6,152 nt of DNA from Alphaproteobacteria bacterium MarineAlpha3_Bin4 (GTDB lineage: Bacteria; Pseudomonadota; Alphaproteobacteria; Rhodospirillales; Casp-alpha2). Below the pieces are notes generated by a model that ran no database searches, was not told the origin of the DNA, and worked only from the letters and a program-made list of their open reading frames with translations. Below are positions 5,806 to 6,152 of this stretch, piece after piece. Each line of letters starts with the position of its first letter. Within the stretch, counting starts at the first letter, position 1. Position numbers and translations under genes: made by a program. The stretch is from contig PTLJ01000103.1 of NCBI GenBank assembly GCA_002938045.1, positions 1-6,152 of the forward strand, written 5' to 3'.

Positions 5806-6040
5806 CGGCGGCATCCACAGCTTTCCGATGCGTGCCTATTTGGAGGACACTGACTCCGGCGTCGTCGTCTGTTTCGCTAACTACCTCAAGTACGGCGCAG
5901 GCGCGCGCACCGAGTTCCTGCGCGTGCTGGGAATCGAGAACTCGGTCGAAGCCGGGCAGACGGTCAAGCGGTACGGACAAGCCCTGGTCCGCGTCGAACT
6001 GAAACTCGGGCGCATGACGCCGAAGCACGTCAGGGCCTGA
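5798..6040 (+). CDS. ybgC: YbgC-like acyl-CoA thioesterase with internal deletion, probable pseudogene
   Basis: Intact YbgC is a hot-dog fold thioesterase of about 130-150 residues, encoded next to tolQ. This frame gives only 80. The N-terminal third is recognisable: PMRAYLEDTDSG with the catalytic-type Asp (D19), then ANYLKY and ARTEFLRVLGI. The text then jumps near residue 50-54 to VKRYGQALVRVELKL, which belongs to the last strand of the fold. Some 45-55 residues of the middle strands are therefore missing, in frame. Motif positions are also eroded: the usual DAGGIVYHANYLKFAERAR reads DSGVVVCFANYLKYGAGAR, losing the second Gly, the aromatic or His positions and the Glu-Arg pair. I chose ATG 5798 because GGAGG (5787-5791) is 6 bases upstream; ATG 5792 abuts it. 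A folded, active enzyme is unlikely. The start overlaps the ruvB end by 8 bases. Confidence 0.75.
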   Translation: MTDGGIHSFPMRAYLEDTDSGVVVCFANYLKYGAGARTEFLRVLGIENSVEAGQTVKRYGQALVRVELKLGRMTPKHVRA

Positions 6041-6079
6041 TTGGAGGATCACCACACCATGAAGCAACGAGTTTAAGTC

Positions 6080-6152
6080 ATGGAAAACCAAGTCATCGAT
6101 ACTGTCACCCTTGGCGGTTCGGTTGCCGATATAGATTTTAGCATGTGGTCGA
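6080..6152 (+). CDS. tolQ: TolQ N-terminus, truncated by the window end
   Basis: The frame encodes 24 residues before the window stops: MENQVIDTVTLGG, then SVADIDFSMWS. This matches the N-terminus of alphaproteobacterial TolQ, where an M-(D/E)-N-x-x-(I/V)-D opening precedes a D-x-S-x-W segment and the first membrane helix. TolQ is the inner-membrane proton-channel subunit that with TolR energises TolA for outer-membrane constriction at division. Its place just after ybgC is the conserved ybgC-tolQRAB order and is the main support. The ribosome site directly before ATG 6080 is weak; the strong GGAGG (6043-6047) lies 32 bases upstream, in front of a five-codon frame. The membrane segments are outside the window. 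Confidence 0.75.
   Translation, partial: MENQVIDTVTLGGSVADIDFSMWS

Noticed and set aside
4879..5814. Long minus-strand open frame of 311 codons opposite ruvB
   Set aside because: It is an antisense shadow of ruvB, whose motifs are complete; the minus-strand translation shows no family motif.

Overview
The window reads as an alphaproteobacterial chromosome segment, most likely Rhodospirillales-like. The evidence is GC-rich coding sequence, the order coiled-coil gene / zapA / 6S RNA / 5-formyl-THF cyclo-ligase / ymdB, the order yebC-ruvC-ruvA-ruvB-ybgC-tolQ, and alphaproteobacterial-style protein sequences. The assignment rests on gene order and on protein motifs read by eye, so genus level is out of reach. 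All intact genes are on the + strand.

Bases 1-2329 form a housekeeping block. It holds a small coiled-coil protein (136-384), zapA for Z-ring assembly (389-724), a probable 6S RNA (734-896), a folate-salvage cyclo-ligase starting at TTG (939-1520), and a YmdB-type metallophosphoesterase (1517-2329) coupled to it by an ATGA overlap.

Bases 2330-2856 hold no intact gene. On the minus strand, about 2433-2606, I read a decayed C-terminal end of a methyl-accepting chemotaxis protein with an in-frame TAG; a weak minus-strand terminator lies beyond it. From about 2607 the composition turns AT-rich, with a 21-bp palindrome (2642-2662) and, just before yebC, an extended -10 promoter.

Bases 2857-6152 carry yebC followed by the Holliday-junction set ruvC, ruvA and ruvB, joined by ATGA overlaps at ruvC-ruvA and ruvA-ruvB. 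After them come a YbgC-like thioesterase lacking its middle third and the first 24 codons of tolQ, cut by the window edge. RuvA and RuvB form the branch-migration motor and RuvC resolves the junction. YbgC and TolQ normally open the tol-pal envelope cluster.

I found no new defence, mobile or biosynthetic system. The most notable signals are signs of decay: the chemoreceptor remnant and the internally deleted, motif-eroded ybgC.
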